Positions 34,867 through 44,532 are shown, counted from the first letter of the stretch. The stretch is DNA of 56,770 nucleotides from Halioglobus sp. (GCA_020443425.1 JAGRIE010000024.1:1-56770); one strand, 5' to 3'. Program-made: numbers and translations. Notes: generated from the letters alone by a model not told the origin.

Positions 34867-35310
34867 ATGCGTGTTTCAGCCCACATCCGCTCTACCTTTA
34901 TCCTCTGGCTGGCCCTGTTGGCCGGCCCCGCGCTGGCACAACAGTCAGAGACGTTCGGCCCCTACGAACTGTATTACAGTGTCGTCAACACCACCTTTCT
35001 GGAGCCGGCGATTGCCGCCACCTACGGCATCACCCGCGGCGAGAAACGCGCGATACTCAATCTTGCGGTGCGCGAAAAGCTGGGCGACGACAGTGAGGCC
35101 CGCGCCATGGTATTACAGGGCAAGACCTGGGACCTGATGCAGAACCAGGCGCTGGAGTTCAGGGAGATCCGCGAGGGCGAGGCGATCTACTACATTGCCG
35201 AATTCCCCTTCATCAATGAAGAGTGGCGCTTTTTCGAGATTGACTTCAAACCGGATGGCGCGCAGCAGAGCTATACCTTCAAATTCAAGCACCAACTGTA
35301 CACAGACTGA
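34867..35310 (+). CDS. DUF4426 periplasmic protein
   Basis: 147 residues starting at the ATG one base after metW; it has a signal peptide ([19 protein letters not shown]). The mature part reads [39 protein letters not shown], which fits the DUF4426 family always found between metW and rdgB in Pseudomonas relatives. It has no catalytic motif I recognise. The stop overlaps the rdgB start (TGATG). The function is unknown. Confidence 0.88.
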   Translation: MRVSAHIRSTFILWLALLAGPALAQQSETFGPYELYYSVVNTTFLEPAIAATYGITRGEKRAILNLAVREKLGDDSEARAMVLQGKTWDLMQNQALEFREIREGEAIYYIAEFPFINEEWRFFEIDFKPDGAQQSYTFKFKHQLYTD

Positions 35311-35915
35311 TGACGGCTGCCGGTGATACGCAAACCATCGTGCTCGCCAGCGGCAACGCCGGCAAGTTGCGGGAGCTGGGCGAGGTACTCGCACCACTCG
35401 GTGTCACTCTCGCGCCCCAATCCGATTACCGGGTGCCGGATGTCGCCGAGGACGGTCTCAGCTTCGTCGAGAACGCCATCATCAAAGCGCGCGCCGCTGC
35501 CCGGCACAGCGGGTTGCCGGCCATCGCAGACGACTCGGGACTGGAAGTCGACGCCCTCCACGGCGCGCCCGGTATCTACTCAGCCCGCTATTCCGGTGCC
35601 GGTGATGCCGGCAACAATGCGCGGCTGCTGCAGGAACTGGCCGACACGCCCGAGACCCAGCGCAGCGCGCGCTTCCAGTGCGTGCTGGTGTACATGCGCC
35701 ACGCACTCGACCCCACTCCCCTCGTATGCCAGGCCAGCTGGGAGGGTTCCATCCTGTTTGAGCCACGCGGCGAAGAGGGTTTCGGCTACGACCCGCTTTT
35801 CTTCGTGCCGGAACACCAGTGCAGCTCAGCGCAGCTGCCGCGGGAGCTGAAAAACCGCATCAGCCACCGCGCGAAAGCCAGTGCCCTGCTGTTCGAAGCC
35901 CTGCGCCAGCGGTGA
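35310..35915 (+). CDS. rdgB: dITP/XTP pyrophosphatase
   Basis: 201-residue Ham1-family house-cleaning enzyme that hydrolyses dITP and XTP to monophosphates. Motifs: [60 protein letters not shown], and [14 protein letters not shown]. It overlaps the DUF4426 gene before it and hemW after it by one base each, giving TGATG junctions on both sides. The operon is as in Pseudomonas. Confidence 0.96.
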   Translation: MTAAGDTQTIVLASGNAGKLRELGEVLAPLGVTLAPQSDYRVPDVAEDGLSFVENAIIKARAAARHSGLPAIADDSGLEVDALHGAPGIYSARYSGAGDAGNNARLLQELADTPETQRSARFQCVLVYMRHALDPTPLVCQASWEGSILFEPRGEEGFGYDPLFFVPEHQCSSAQLPRELKNRISHRAKASALLFEALRQR

Positions 35916-37060
35916 TGCAACTCCCACCATTGGGGCTGTATATCCACCTGCCCTGGTGCGAACGCAAATGTCCCTACTGCGATTTCAATTCACACGAGAC
36001 CGATACGGTTCCGGAAACACAGTATATCGAGGCTCTGCTGCGAGACCTTGAGGGCGACCTCCATCTGCTGCAGGGCAGGGAGATCGAGACACTGTTCATC
36101 GGTGGCGGCACTCCCAGCCTGTTTTCTGCCGCAGCCATCCGCCGGCTGTTACAGGGTATTGCCGTGCGAGCGCCGCTGGCCGCGACGCTGGAAGCCACTA
36201 TGGAAGCCAACCCCGGCAGCGCCGAGGCGGACAAGTTCTGCGGCTTCAGGGACGCGGGAATCAACCGCCTGTCACTCGGCATCCAGAGTTTCAACGATGC
36301 CCACCTGCAGGCGCTGGGGCGGGTTCACACCAGTGAACAGGCACACGCCGCGATCGGGTGTGTGCGCAAAGCCGGCTTTGACAACTTCAATCTCGATCTC
36401 ATGCACGGCCTGCCCGGACAAACCCTGGGTGACGCCGAGGCTGATGTGAAGTCCGCGATCGCGTGTGGGCCAAGTCACATTTCCTGGTACCAGTTGACGA
36501 TCGAGCCGAATACGGTTTACCACAAGCGTCCACCACAGCTGCCGCTGGAGGACGAGCTAGCGGATATCCAGTCCCGGGGCGAGCAACTGCTGGCAGCGCA
36601 CGGCTACGCCCAGTACGAGGTGTCTGCCTACAGCACGTCCGGCCACAACTGCCAGCACAACCGCAACTACTGGTCATTCGGTGACTACCTGGGCATCGGC
36701 GCCGGCGCACATGGCAAAATCAGTTTTACCGATGGCCGTATCCAGCGCCTCGCCAAGCGGCGGCAACCGCAACAGTATATGCAGGCGGGTGCCGGCCACT
36801 TCGTTGGCAGCTCTCGCGCCGTCGAGCGGGACGACATTATCGGCGAGTTCATGATGAATGCCCTGCGACTCAACGATGGTTTCACGCTGTCGCAGTTCAG
36901 CGCGCACACGGGGCTGGATGCCGCAGTGTTGGCTCCCACAGTAACGCTACTGTGTCAGCGCGAACTGCTGGAGTGCGGGGCTGACACGGTAAAAGCCACC
37001 GCTTTCGGCCGGCGCTTCCTCGATAGCGTCGTTGCGGAATTTCTTACCAGCGGGCACTGA
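35915..37060 (+). CDS. hemW: Heme chaperone HemW (radical SAM)
   Basis: 381 residues. The radical-SAM cluster motif is CERKCPYC (CX3CX2C) in IHLPWCERKCPYCDFNSH near residue 15. GGGTPSLF, EANPGSAE, GINRLSLGIQSFND and NFNLDLMHGLPGQ follow, plus a C-terminal HemN-like domain (GIGAGAHGKIS). The fourth cysteine of coproporphyrinogen oxidase HemN is replaced by Phe after YCD, as in HemW, which inserts heme rather than oxidising a substrate. The ATG at 35915 overlaps the rdgB stop. Last gene of the metX-to-hemW operon. Confidence 0.95.
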   Translation: MQLPPLGLYIHLPWCERKCPYCDFNSHETDTVPETQYIEALLRDLEGDLHLLQGREIETLFIGGGTPSLFSAAAIRRLLQGIAVRAPLAATLEATMEANPGSAEADKFCGFRDAGINRLSLGIQSFNDAHLQALGRVHTSEQAHAAIGCVRKAGFDNFNLDLMHGLPGQTLGDAEADVKSAIACGPSHISWYQLTIEPNTVYHKRPPQLPLEDELADIQSRGEQLLAAHGYAQYEVSAYSTSGHNCQHNRNYWSFGDYLGIGAGAHGKISFTDGRIQRLAKRRQPQQYMQAGAGHFVGSSRAVERDDIIGEFMMNALRLNDGFTLSQFSAHTGLDAAVLAPTVTLLCQRELLECGADTVKATAFGRRFLDSVVAEFLTSGH

Positions 37061-37200
37061 TCTGCGCTGCACAGGGCCGGGCTCGCGATGTCCCGCTGTG
37101 CCAGCAGATCGATAAAGTGCAGCCCAGTGCGCCGGATATCCTATACTCAACCCGGTACCCATGGCGTCAGCCTTTCAATAACAGAGAATGGAGTCCCACC

Positions 37201-37887
37201 ATGCCAGAGCAGGCAGAGAGTCAACGCAATGATGAACACCCGGGCGCATTGAATCAGGACTGGACTATACCCGCAGTACTGGAGGAGGCATGGAAGCTGC
37301 AAAACGGGTTCAAGGCTATCTACTGGAGTGCGCTGGCGGTGTTGCTCATCGTCAACCTGTTACTCTCGGGCGTCGCCGAGCTGCTCGGCGACGGCTCCGA
37401 CGCGGTCGATTTCATACGGCAACTCATCACTGCAGTCATCACCTACCCGCTGATGGTGGGACTGATGATGATCGCGATAAAACACAGCGCAGGCCTCCCC
37501 ACCAGCGCTTCGATGGTTTTTGACTACTACCCCAGCACCATCCCGATTTTCCTGACCTACCTGCTCATGGCGGTACTGATCGGGGTCGGGTTTTTTTTGC
37601 TGGTGGTGCCGGGTATCTATCTGATGTTTGCGTATATGCTGGCGCTACCGTTATTGGTAGACAGGCAACTGGGCATCTGGCAGGCATTGGAAACATCACG
37701 GAAAGCCATCACCCCGTGCTGGTTCAGGGTCTTCGGGCTCAGCGTGGTTACCGCTGTTATCGTGGTAGTCAGTGCCATTCCACTGGGTATCGGATTGATA
37801 TGGACACTGCCCTTCATGGGGCTGGTGATGGGCATCCTGTACCGCAATATAGTGGGCGCGCCCGCCGTGGACACGGCACCGGGCTAG
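37201..37887 (+). CDS. Polytopic membrane protein of unknown function
   Basis: 228 residues starting at the ATG preceded by GGAG (about 37189-37192). A polar N-terminus of about 50 residues precedes roughly five membrane helices (IYWSALAVLLIVNLLLSG; LITAVITYPLMVGLMMIAI; IFLTYLLMAVLIGVGFFLLVVPGIYLM; VFGLSVVTAVIVVVSAIPLG; IWTLPFMGLVMGILY). The stretch VPGIYLMFAYMLALPLLVDRQLGIWQALETSRK resembles YciC/BPSS1780-like integral membrane proteins. No catalytic residues are evident. Its TAG stop interlocks with that of the converging trmB (CTAG, 37884-37887). Confidence 0.8.
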   Translation: MPEQAESQRNDEHPGALNQDWTIPAVLEEAWKLQNGFKAIYWSALAVLLIVNLLLSGVAELLGDGSDAVDFIRQLITAVITYPLMVGLMMIAIKHSAGLPTSASMVFDYYPSTIPIFLTYLLMAVLIGVGFFLLVVPGIYLMFAYMLALPLLVDRQLGIWQALETSRKAITPCWFRVFGLSVVTAVIVVVSAIPLGIGLIWTLPFMGLVMGILYRNIVGAPAVDTAPG

Positions 37888-38570
37888 GCCCGGGAAAAGA
37901 CCAGGTCCCAGACGCCGTGACCGAGGCGCTCGCCGCGCTGCTCAAACTTTGTCAGCGGCCGCTGTTCCGGGCGCGGTGAAAACGCCCCCTCACCACAGGT
38001 GTTGGACAGCCCCTCGGCCGCGCTGAGTACGGCCATCATCTGCTGCGCGTAATCTTCCCAGTCGGTGGCCAGATGTACGATTCCACCGGATTTCAGTTTG
38101 CGGACCAACAGCGCCACAAACGCCGGCTGGATCAGGCGGCGTTTGTTATGCCGCTTCTTGTGCCACGGATCGGGGAAGAAAATCTGCACGGCATCCAGTG
38201 AGGAGTCCGCAATGCTGTCGCGCAGGACTTCTACCGCATCGTGACAATAGATGCGGATATTGCGGATATCGTGCTCCGCAATACTGTGCAGCAGCCTGCC
38301 GACACCGGGGCGGTGGACCTCAATACCGATATAGTTGGTGTCAGGATTGGCGCGCGCCATTGCCGCCAGCGACTGGCCCATGCCGAAACCGATCTCCAGC
38401 ACAACGGGGCCGGGGCGGCCGAAGACGGCGTCAAACGCCAGCTCCCCGGGACTGTAGTCAAGACCCCAGAGCTGCCACCCCTCGTCATAGGCGCGGCGCT
38501 GGCCCGGCGTCATACGGCCCGTGCGCAGCACATAGCTGCGTATGCGCTGCCTGTTATCGGGTTCAATCAT
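37884..38570 (-). CDS. trmB: tRNA (guanine-N7)-methyltransferase
   Basis: 228 residues. It methylates G46 in the tRNA variable loop using SAM. Motifs: RIRSYVLRTGRMTPGQRRAYDEGW, SAM motif LEIGFGMGQSLAAMA, YIGIEVHRPGVGRLL, IFFPDPWHKKRHNKRRLIQP and PLTKFEQRGERLGHGVWDL. It lies 19 bases after the DUF423 gene on the minus strand. The match to the family is complete. Confidence 0.97.
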   Translation of the reverse strand: MIEPDNRQRIRSYVLRTGRMTPGQRRAYDEGWQLWGLDYSPGELAFDAVFGRPGPVVLEIGFGMGQSLAAMARANPDTNYIGIEVHRPGVGRLLHSIAEHDIRNIRIYCHDAVEVLRDSIADSSLDAVQIFFPDPWHKKRHNKRRLIQPAFVALLVRKLKSGGIVHLATDWEDYAQQMMAVLSAAEGLSNTCGEGAFSPRPEQRPLTKFEQRGERLGHGVWDLVFSRA

Positions 38571-38589
38571 GGCATGCCTCTGTCGCAGA

Positions 38590-38967
38590 TCAGTCCAGCA
38601 GCTTCCAGCCGCTGGCAGCGAGGCAGCCCCAGCCCGCTATGAACGCCAGCCCGCCCAACGGCGTGACGGCGCCAAGCCAGCGCGCCCCTGTCATACTCAG
38701 GAGGTAGAGGCTGCCAGAGAACACCAGGATACCGAGCAGGAACAGCCAGCCGCTGCTCTTCAGCAGTGCCGCGTGTGGCTGGCTCAGCGCGAGGATACCC
38801 ACCGCCAACAGTGCGAAGCTGTGATAGAAGTGATATTGAACGGCGGTCTCATAGATGCCGAGCGCGTAGGCATCCAGCTTGCCCTTCAGTGCATGCGCAC
38901 CGAAAGCACCGAGAATAACGGCCAGCATGCCGCTGAGCGACGCCAGGGTAATGAATAGTTTTGCCAT
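38590..38967 (-). CDS. DUF423 small membrane protein (YgdD family)
   Basis: 125 residues with four hydrophobic helices: LFITLASLSGMLAVILGAFGAHALKGKL, YHFYHSFALLAVGILAL, LFLLGILVFSGSLYLLSMTGARWLG and GGLAFIAGWGCLAASGW. The FGAHALK and SGSLYLL blocks are the DUF423 signature. The function is unknown; the family is widespread in proteobacteria. It is positioned between rpoH and trmB on the minus strand, with a GC-rich hairpin between its start and the rpoH stop. Confidence 0.92.
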   Translation of the reverse strand: MAKLFITLASLSGMLAVILGAFGAHALKGKLDAYALGIYETAVQYHFYHSFALLAVGILALSQPHAALLKSSGWLFLLGILVFSGSLYLLSMTGARWLGAVTPLGGLAFIAGWGCLAASGWKLLD

Positions 38968-38983
38968 GCGCGGATTGTAACAG

Positions 38984-39004
38984 GGAGGCGGTTATCCCGC
39001 CTCC
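38984..39004 (-). terminator. Hairpin after rpoH, weak terminator candidate
   Basis: GGAGGCGG (38984-38991) and CCGCCTCC (38997-39004) form a perfect 8-bp stem with a 5-base loop just after the rpoH stop. On the minus strand it is followed by CTGTTAC, not a T-run, so it may only stabilise the rpoH message end or act as a weak terminator. Confidence 0.4.
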
Positions 39005-39016
39005 ATCATTGGGGGG

Positions 39017-39871
39017 TCAGACCGCAATCGCCGCTCGCAGCTTTGCCATCGCACTCTGCTCCAGCTGACGGATGCGCTCAGCCGAAACGCTGTACTGCGC
39101 TGCCAAATCGTGCAGGGTGGCCTTTTTCTCGGCCAGCCAGCGCTGCGACAGAATATCGCGGCTGCGTTCATCGAGGTCGGACAGGGCGCTGTGCAGTTTG
39201 GCTTCGCTGCTGTCCTGCCAGTCATTGGACTCGAGAATCTGCGCCGGATCGGCGCTGTGATCTTCCAGATAGTACTGCGGCGAGTGCCAGGCTTCGTCAT
39301 CATCGGCGTCGACGGGCTGGTCGTAACCGAGGTCGCGACTGCTCAGCCGACCTTCCATACGCTGTACTTCAGTGACATCCACACCGAGATCTTCAGCGAT
39401 AGCCTGCGCTTCGTCTGCACTCAGCCAGGACAGGGATTTCTTGGCACTGCGCAGGTTGAAAAACAGCTTGCGCTGCGCCTTGGTGGTGGCGATTTTGACG
39501 ATCCGCCAGTTGCGGAGGATAAACTCGTGCATTTCGGCTTTGATCCAGTGCACGGCGAACGATACCAGACGCACCCCTTTCTCGGGGTTAAAGCGCTTGA
39601 CCGCCTTCATCAGGCCGACATTGCCCTCCTGGATCAGGTCTGCCTCAGCGAGGCCATACCCTGAGTAGCTGCGAGCGATATGCACGACAAAGCGCAGGTG
39701 CGACATCACCAGCTCGCGAGCCGCCTGCAAATTCTGGTTGTAGAAAAGATCTTCCGCCAGCTCGCGCTCACGCTCGACGCTGAGTATCGGAATACTGCTG
39801 ACTGCCTGTACATAGGCCGGCAGGTTCGCCCCCGGCACCATCTGATCAACGGGCAACAAGCTTTTCGTCAT
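39017..39871 (-). CDS. rpoH: RNA polymerase sigma-32 (heat-shock sigma factor)
   Basis: 284 residues, the same length as E. coli RpoH. Region 2 has ARELVMSHLRFVVHIARSYSGYGL and EADLIQEGNVGLMKAVKRFNPEKGVRLVSFAVHWIKAEMHEFI. The RpoH box QRKLFFNLR and the region 4 helix-turn-helix SAERIRQLEQSAMAKLR complete the match. The ATG at 39871 has GAGGG 8 bases upstream; a longer reading to 39913 would run through the CIRCE element. RpoH directs transcription of chaperone and protease genes on heat shock. It follows ftsY-ftsE-ftsX as in other gammaproteobacteria. A CIRCE operator 31 bases before the start suggests HrcA control. Confidence 0.97.
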   Translation of the reverse strand: MTKSLLPVDQMVPGANLPAYVQAVSSIPILSVERERELAEDLFYNQNLQAARELVMSHLRFVVHIARSYSGYGLAEADLIQEGNVGLMKAVKRFNPEKGVRLVSFAVHWIKAEMHEFILRNWRIVKIATTKAQRKLFFNLRSAKKSLSWLSADEAQAIAEDLGVDVTEVQRMEGRLSSRDLGYDQPVDADDDEAWHSPQYYLEDHSADPAQILESNDWQDSSEAKLHSALSDLDERSRDILSQRWLAEKKATLHDLAAQYSVSAERIRQLEQSAMAKLRAAIAV

Positions 39872-39902
39872 TTTTTGACCCTCGCAATATCGGGTGCCGA
39901 TT

Positions 39903-39929
39903 TTAGCACTCAATACTTTAGAGTGCTAA
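39903..39929 (-). promoter_or_regulatory. CIRCE element (HrcA operator) upstream of rpoH
   Basis: TTAGCACTC (39903-39911) and GAGTGCTAA (39921-39929) separated by exactly nine bases: a full match to the CIRCE consensus on both arms. HrcA binds this site to repress heat-shock genes, normally groESL or hrcA-grpE-dnaK. Here the nearest downstream gene is rpoH, 31 bases away. The AT-rich stretch upstream (39930-40020) could carry the promoter, for instance TTGATT with a TATTTT 16 bases later, but I cannot fix it. Confidence 0.93.
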
Positions 39930-40023
39930 TTTCAAAAAAGTTCACCGCATACCGAAAAAAAATATCATTTATTTATTAGTAATCAACAACTTATCTATAG
40001 AACCGCAAACCTATCGCCACGGG

Positions 40024-41007
40024 TTACCGGGGCTCAATATGAACCAGGTGCCGTGACACCGCCAGCCAGGCGCCGCCCAGACCCAGCAGCCCACCGAGGA
40101 TAACCAGGTTCAGCGCGCCCATCACGCCCAGCCCTGTCAGGTAGAATGCACTCTCGTACAACAGCGCGAGATTGGCAATCGGCTCCTCGAGAAACCACAG
40201 GGACACCGACACCAGTATAGCAGCCAGCACACCACCCCCGACGCCATACCACAAGCCTGTGTACAGAAACGGCCGCCTGACAAACCCGTTGCTGCCGCCG
40301 ACCAGTTTGACGATGACTATTTCATCCCTGCGGCTCTCAATCGCGAGCCGAATCGTATTGCCGAGGATCAATAGCACGCCGGTGACCAGCATTATCCCTA
40401 CCGCCAGCACAATGCGACGGCTCAGTTCCATCAGGGTGTTGAGCCGCTGCAGCCACTCCATATCCAACACCGCCTCGGCGACCTCTGCGTTGTCCTCCAG
40501 CTCCGCCCGCAGCGCTGACACGGCCGGTTCATCCAGCGTCGCTGAAGGCGTGACCAGAATCAGGTTCGGCAGCGGATTTTCCTCCAGATTGGCCAGCACA
40601 TCGGCAAAACCCGAGAGTTCACGAAACTCATCGAGGGCCTCTTCACGGGAGATAAACCGCGTCTCGCGCACCGCCCCAAGGGCCGCCAGTTCGGCCTCGA
40701 GTTGCTGCACCCGCTCGCCGCTCACCCCCTCCTGCAGGAAAAGTGATATCTGGGCCGGACTGTCCCACCCCTCGCTCACCTTGCTGACGTTGTCCAGCGC
40801 CACATTCATGCCTACCGGCAGGGCCAGCGCGATACCGATGACCAACCATGTCAGCAGGCTGCTCCCCGGGTTCTCGATGACCCGGACCAGGCTGTCGGCA
40901 GCGGAAAGCCGGTGGTGCTGCAGCCACGCGCTGAGCCGGTTCAGCATCCCGGTGCGACTGGGGCGCGCGCTCTCTTTGCGACGCGCTGCTTTACGGCGTC
41001 GTATCAC
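40024..41007 (-). CDS. ftsX: Cell division protein FtsX
   Basis: 327 residues. A basic cytoplasmic N-terminus and four membrane helices are seen: LLTWLVIGIALALPVGMNVAL; VLAVGIMLVTGVLLILGNTIRLA; GVGGGVLAAILVSVSLWFL; GLGVMGALNLVILGGLLGLGGAWLAV. The large periplasmic loop after the first helix contacts peptidoglycan-hydrolase activators such as EnvC. With FtsE it forms the divisome ABC complex that triggers septal wall splitting. Its GTG start overlaps the ftsE stop (GTGA), so the two are coupled. The 152-base gap to rpoH carries the CIRCE site. Confidence 0.95.
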   Translation of the reverse strand: MIRRRKAARRKESARPSRTGMLNRLSAWLQHHRLSAADSLVRVIENPGSSLLTWLVIGIALALPVGMNVALDNVSKVSEGWDSPAQISLFLQEGVSGERVQQLEAELAALGAVRETRFISREEALDEFRELSGFADVLANLEENPLPNLILVTPSATLDEPAVSALRAELEDNAEVAEAVLDMEWLQRLNTLMELSRRIVLAVGIMLVTGVLLILGNTIRLAIESRRDEIVIVKLVGGSNGFVRRPFLYTGLWYGVGGGVLAAILVSVSLWFLEEPIANLALLYESAFYLTGLGVMGALNLVILGGLLGLGGAWLAVSRHLVHIEPR

Positions 41008-41669
41008 GGCGCACCGCCACTGACCAGGCTGCCCTGACGCAGGGTGATGATGCGGTGCTGCAAGCGGGAGATCAATGCCAGGTCGTGACTTGCAATCAGC
41101 ACCGTTACACCCACCTGGTTGAACTGCTCGAACAGATTCATGATCTCCGCCGACAGGGTTGGATCAAGGTTCCCGGTGGGCTCATCCGCCAGCAGTATCC
41201 CGGGCTTGCCGACGACCGCCCTGGCTATCCCCACTCGCTGTTGCTCACCCCCCGACAGCGCCCTTGGCATGGCCCACTCTCGCGCCAACAAGCCTACTTT
41301 ATCCAGGGCGGCGCGCACGCGCCGGCCGATCTCACGGTGTTCGTAGCCGGCGATGACGAGCGGTAGCGCTACGTTATCGAAGACCGTGCGATCGAACAGT
41401 AACTGGTGGTTCTGGAATACAACGCCAATATTGCGCCGGTGCTTCGGTATGCCGCGGGCACGCACTTTCGCCAGGTCCTGGCCATTGACCACAACCTGGC
41501 CCCGTGTCGCCCTGTCCATCAGCATAATCAGGCGCAACAGTGTACTCTTGCCCGCGCCGGAGTGGCCGGTGAGAAAAACCAGCTCCTCTCGTTCGATGTG
41601 GATACTGAGCTCTCGCAGGGCATCGTGCCCTTCCGGATAACGCTTGCTGACCCGGTCGAACGTGATCAT
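41004..41669 (-). CDS. ftsE: Cell division ATP-binding protein FtsE
   Basis: 221-residue ABC ATPase: Walker A GHSGAGKSTLL, Q-loop VVFQNHQLL, signature LSGGEQQRVGIARA, Walker B ILLADEPTGNLD and switch histidine IASHDLALI. The N-terminus MITFDRVSKRYPEG is typical of FtsE. It energises FtsX at the division site. The start overlaps the ftsY stop (ATGA) and the stop overlaps the ftsX start, so ftsY-ftsE-ftsX is one translationally linked unit. Confidence 0.97.
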   Translation of the reverse strand: MITFDRVSKRYPEGHDALRELSIHIEREELVFLTGHSGAGKSTLLRLIMLMDRATRGQVVVNGQDLAKVRARGIPKHRRNIGVVFQNHQLLFDRTVFDNVALPLVIAGYEHREIGRRVRAALDKVGLLAREWAMPRALSGGEQQRVGIARAVVGKPGILLADEPTGNLDPTLSAEIMNLFEQFNQVGVTVLIASHDLALISRLQHRIITLRQGSLVSGGAP

Positions 41670-43270
41670 GCAGACGAGTTGTCCACGTCAAACAGCGCCT
41701 CTATAAACTGCTCAGCCTTGAACGGCCGCAGGTCTTCGACGGCCTCTCCCACGCCGATAAAGCGTATCGGGAGCTGCAGCTTTTTGGCGATCGCGAAGAT
41801 GATCCCGCCTTTTGCGGTACCGTCGAGTTTGGTCAGGGTTATACCTGAGACACCGACCCACTGCTGGAAGTGCTCGGCCTGGGCCAGTGCGTTCTGCCCG
41901 GTGCCGGCATCGAGCACCAGCATCACCTCGTGCGGCGCGGACGGATCGATCTTGCCCATCACCCTCACCACTTTCTTCAACTCTTCCATGAGATTGTCCT
42001 TGTTGTGCAGTCGGCCGGCAGTATCGGCGATCAACACATCGATGTTGCGGGCGCGCGCGGCCTGCAGGGCATCGAACAGGACTGAGGCGCTGTCAGCCCC
42101 GGTGTGCTGGGCGACAACGGGCACATCGTTGCGCTCGCCCCAGACCTGGAGTTGCTCTACAGCGGCGGCGCGGAAAGTGTCACCCGCCGCCAGCATCACC
42201 GAGCGCCCGCTGGCCATATAATGCTTTGCCAGCTTGCCGATGGTGGTGGTCTTGCCCACACCGTTCACCCCCACCATCAGGATGACATAGGGCTGGTGGC
42301 CATCTACGGCGAGCGGCTGCTCACACGGCTGCAACAGTGCCAACAGCTCCTCGCGCAGGGCGCCGTGCAGTGCCTCAGGTCGCGTCAACTCCTTGCGGGA
42401 CACCCGCTGTGTCAGGCGGTTGATAATATCGAGGGTGGCGTCTATCCCCACATCGGCCATCAACAGCCGTGACTCCAGCTCCTCAAACAGGTCGGCATCG
42501 ATTTCCTTGCGCCCGAGAAACAGGTTGCCCAGCCCCTGCACCAGGGTGTCGCTGGTGCGCCCGAGGCCCCGGCGCAGCCGCGAGAAGAACCCGACTTTCT
42601 CGGCCTGGGCCGCAGTCGCCTCCGCGTCGGCAGCCGCGTCCACTGGCGCCGGTGGCTCCGTGGCGATGGCCGGGGCTTCGACAGTTAGCGCATCATCCGC
42701 AGGCTTCTCGACCGGGGTTTCCGCGACAGGCATCTCGACTTCAGGCTCTGTGACCGGAGCTTCAGCAGCGGCGGCTGCGACCTCCGGCTGCCCCGCTGTG
42801 ATCGCGGCAGCCCCGGGCGCATCCGTCGACGGTATCGCGGCCTGCCCGCTCGGCTCAAGCGTTGCTTCGGCGCTGGCAACTCCACCGCCGTCTGCGGGCT
42901 GTTCGGCCTCACTCGGCGCGATCGAAGCCTCGCTGGACGCTGCCGGCTTCCGACGCTTGAAACCGAGGCGGGAGAAAAATCCGGATTTTTCCTCCCCTTG
43001 CCCGGCGGCCTCAGTGACAGCGGGGCTTTCGACAGCTGCGGGTCCGGGGTGCGTGGCATCCTCCACCGGGACCTCCACCGGCACAGCCGGCAACTCGGCA
43101 GGCGCCTCGGCAGGCGGCTCGGTGACCGCTTCGCCCGGAGCAGCGGCACCGGTCCCAACGCGCTCCGCAGCGGGCACATCAGCTGTGTCCTGCACCTGCG
43201 CCGCCCCGGATTCTGGCTCTGCCGAGTGCTCCGCGGCCTCTGTCTGTTTGTTACGTTTGAAAAATTTCAT
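41666..43270 (-). CDS. ftsY: Signal recognition particle receptor FtsY
   Basis: 534 residues. Starts MKFFKRNK (basic, membrane-binding), then a long acidic, Ala/Pro/Glu-rich A domain of about 220 residues with repeated EAPA/EVPV-like units. The conserved NG GTPase domain follows: GFFSRLRRGLGRTSDTLVQGL, GVNGVGKTTTIGKLA, LAAGDTFRAAAVEQL, DTAGRLHNK and TKLDGTAKGG. It receives ribosome-SRP complexes at the inner membrane. I chose the ATG at 43270; no good ribosome-binding site is seen, but 29 further upstream residues look non-coding. Divergent from rsmD. Confidence 0.95.
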   Translation of the reverse strand: MKFFKRNKQTEAAEHSAEPESGAAQVQDTADVPAAERVGTGAAAPGEAVTEPPAEAPAELPAVPVEVPVEDATHPGPAAVESPAVTEAAGQGEEKSGFFSRLGFKRRKPAASSEASIAPSEAEQPADGGGVASAEATLEPSGQAAIPSTDAPGAAAITAGQPEVAAAAAEAPVTEPEVEMPVAETPVEKPADDALTVEAPAIATEPPAPVDAAADAEATAAQAEKVGFFSRLRRGLGRTSDTLVQGLGNLFLGRKEIDADLFEELESRLLMADVGIDATLDIINRLTQRVSRKELTRPEALHGALREELLALLQPCEQPLAVDGHQPYVILMVGVNGVGKTTTIGKLAKHYMASGRSVMLAAGDTFRAAAVEQLQVWGERNDVPVVAQHTGADSASVLFDALQAARARNIDVLIADTAGRLHNKDNLMEELKKVVRVMGKIDPSAPHEVMLVLDAGTGQNALAQAEHFQQWVGVSGITLTKLDGTAKGGIIFAIAKKLQLPIRFIGVGEAVEDLRPFKAEQFIEALFDVDNSSA

Positions 43271-43347
43271 AAGTGTCGTGCTAAAGTGAGTGCATAACGC
43301 ACGCCAGAAAAGGCGCCTATCGTAACACCCTTGGATAAGCCGAAGAA

Positions 43348-43947
43348 ATGTCAGCAACAGGAAGTCGCAACGCCAAACAAGGCCAGGTGCGAATCATCGG
43401 CGGCCAGTGGCGGGGCCGCAAACTCTCCTTCCCGCCAGCAGACGGGCTGCGCCCGACCGGCGACCGCACCCGTGAAACCCTGTTCAACTGGCTCGCCCCG
43501 CATATCCACGGAGCCCGCTGTGCCGACCTGTTTGCCGGCAGCGGGGCACTTGGGCTGGAGGCGCTGTCCAGGGGCGCCGCCCACTGCGATTTTGTCGATA
43601 TCGCCGGCGCGGCCGTGAGACAGATACAGCATCATCTGGAGACACTGGGCGCGCTCGACAGGGGCAGCTGCCACGTTCTGTCGGCACAGCAGTACCTTGA
43701 GCAGGCCGCGACACCCTGCGACATCGTCTTTGTCGACCCGCCGTTTGCACTGCAGCTGACCGGGGCGGTGTGCGCGCTTTTGGCCGACTCTCCCGCGCTA
43801 AACGAAGGCGCCCTGATCTACATCGAGACAGCAGCGAGCGAACCCATGCCGGATATCCCACCACAGTGGACACTACACCGGGAAAGGGCAGCGGGCGGTG
43901 TCACCTATCGCCTGTTCATCCACAGTGCGGTGGCGGATTCACACTGA
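43348..43947 (+). CDS. rsmD: 16S rRNA (guanine966-N2)-methyltransferase
   Basis: 199 residues. It methylates G966 of 16S rRNA. Motifs: VRIIGGQWRGRKLSFP, LRPTGDRTRETLFNWL, SAM motif DLFAGSGALGLEALSRGA and catalytic DPPF in IVFVDPPFAL. Divergent from ftsY, the usual arrangement in gammaproteobacteria, and upstream of coaD, separated by 96 bases in which I see nothing definite. Confidence 0.96.
   Translation: MSATGSRNAKQGQVRIIGGQWRGRKLSFPPADGLRPTGDRTRETLFNWLAPHIHGARCADLFAGSGALGLEALSRGAAHCDFVDIAGAAVRQIQHHLETLGALDRGSCHVLSAQQYLEQAATPCDIVFVDPPFALQLTGAVCALLADSPALNEGALIYIETAASEPMPDIPPQWTLHRERAAGGVTYRLFIHSAVADSH

Positions 43948-44532
<585 letters not shown>

Noticed and set aside
39872-39913. Longer RpoH start
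   Set aside because: It would place the CIRCE element inside the coding region, while the ATG at 39871 gives the standard 284 residues and has GAGGG upstream.
42600-43270. Antisense gene in the FtsY A domain
   Set aside because: Long open frames on the plus strand arise from the GC-rich, Ala/Pro/Glu-biased coding of FtsY and show no family motifs.
43271-43300. Second CIRCE-like element upstream of ftsY
   Set aside because: Two degenerate half-sites lie in the same orientation with wrong spacing; not an inverted repeat.
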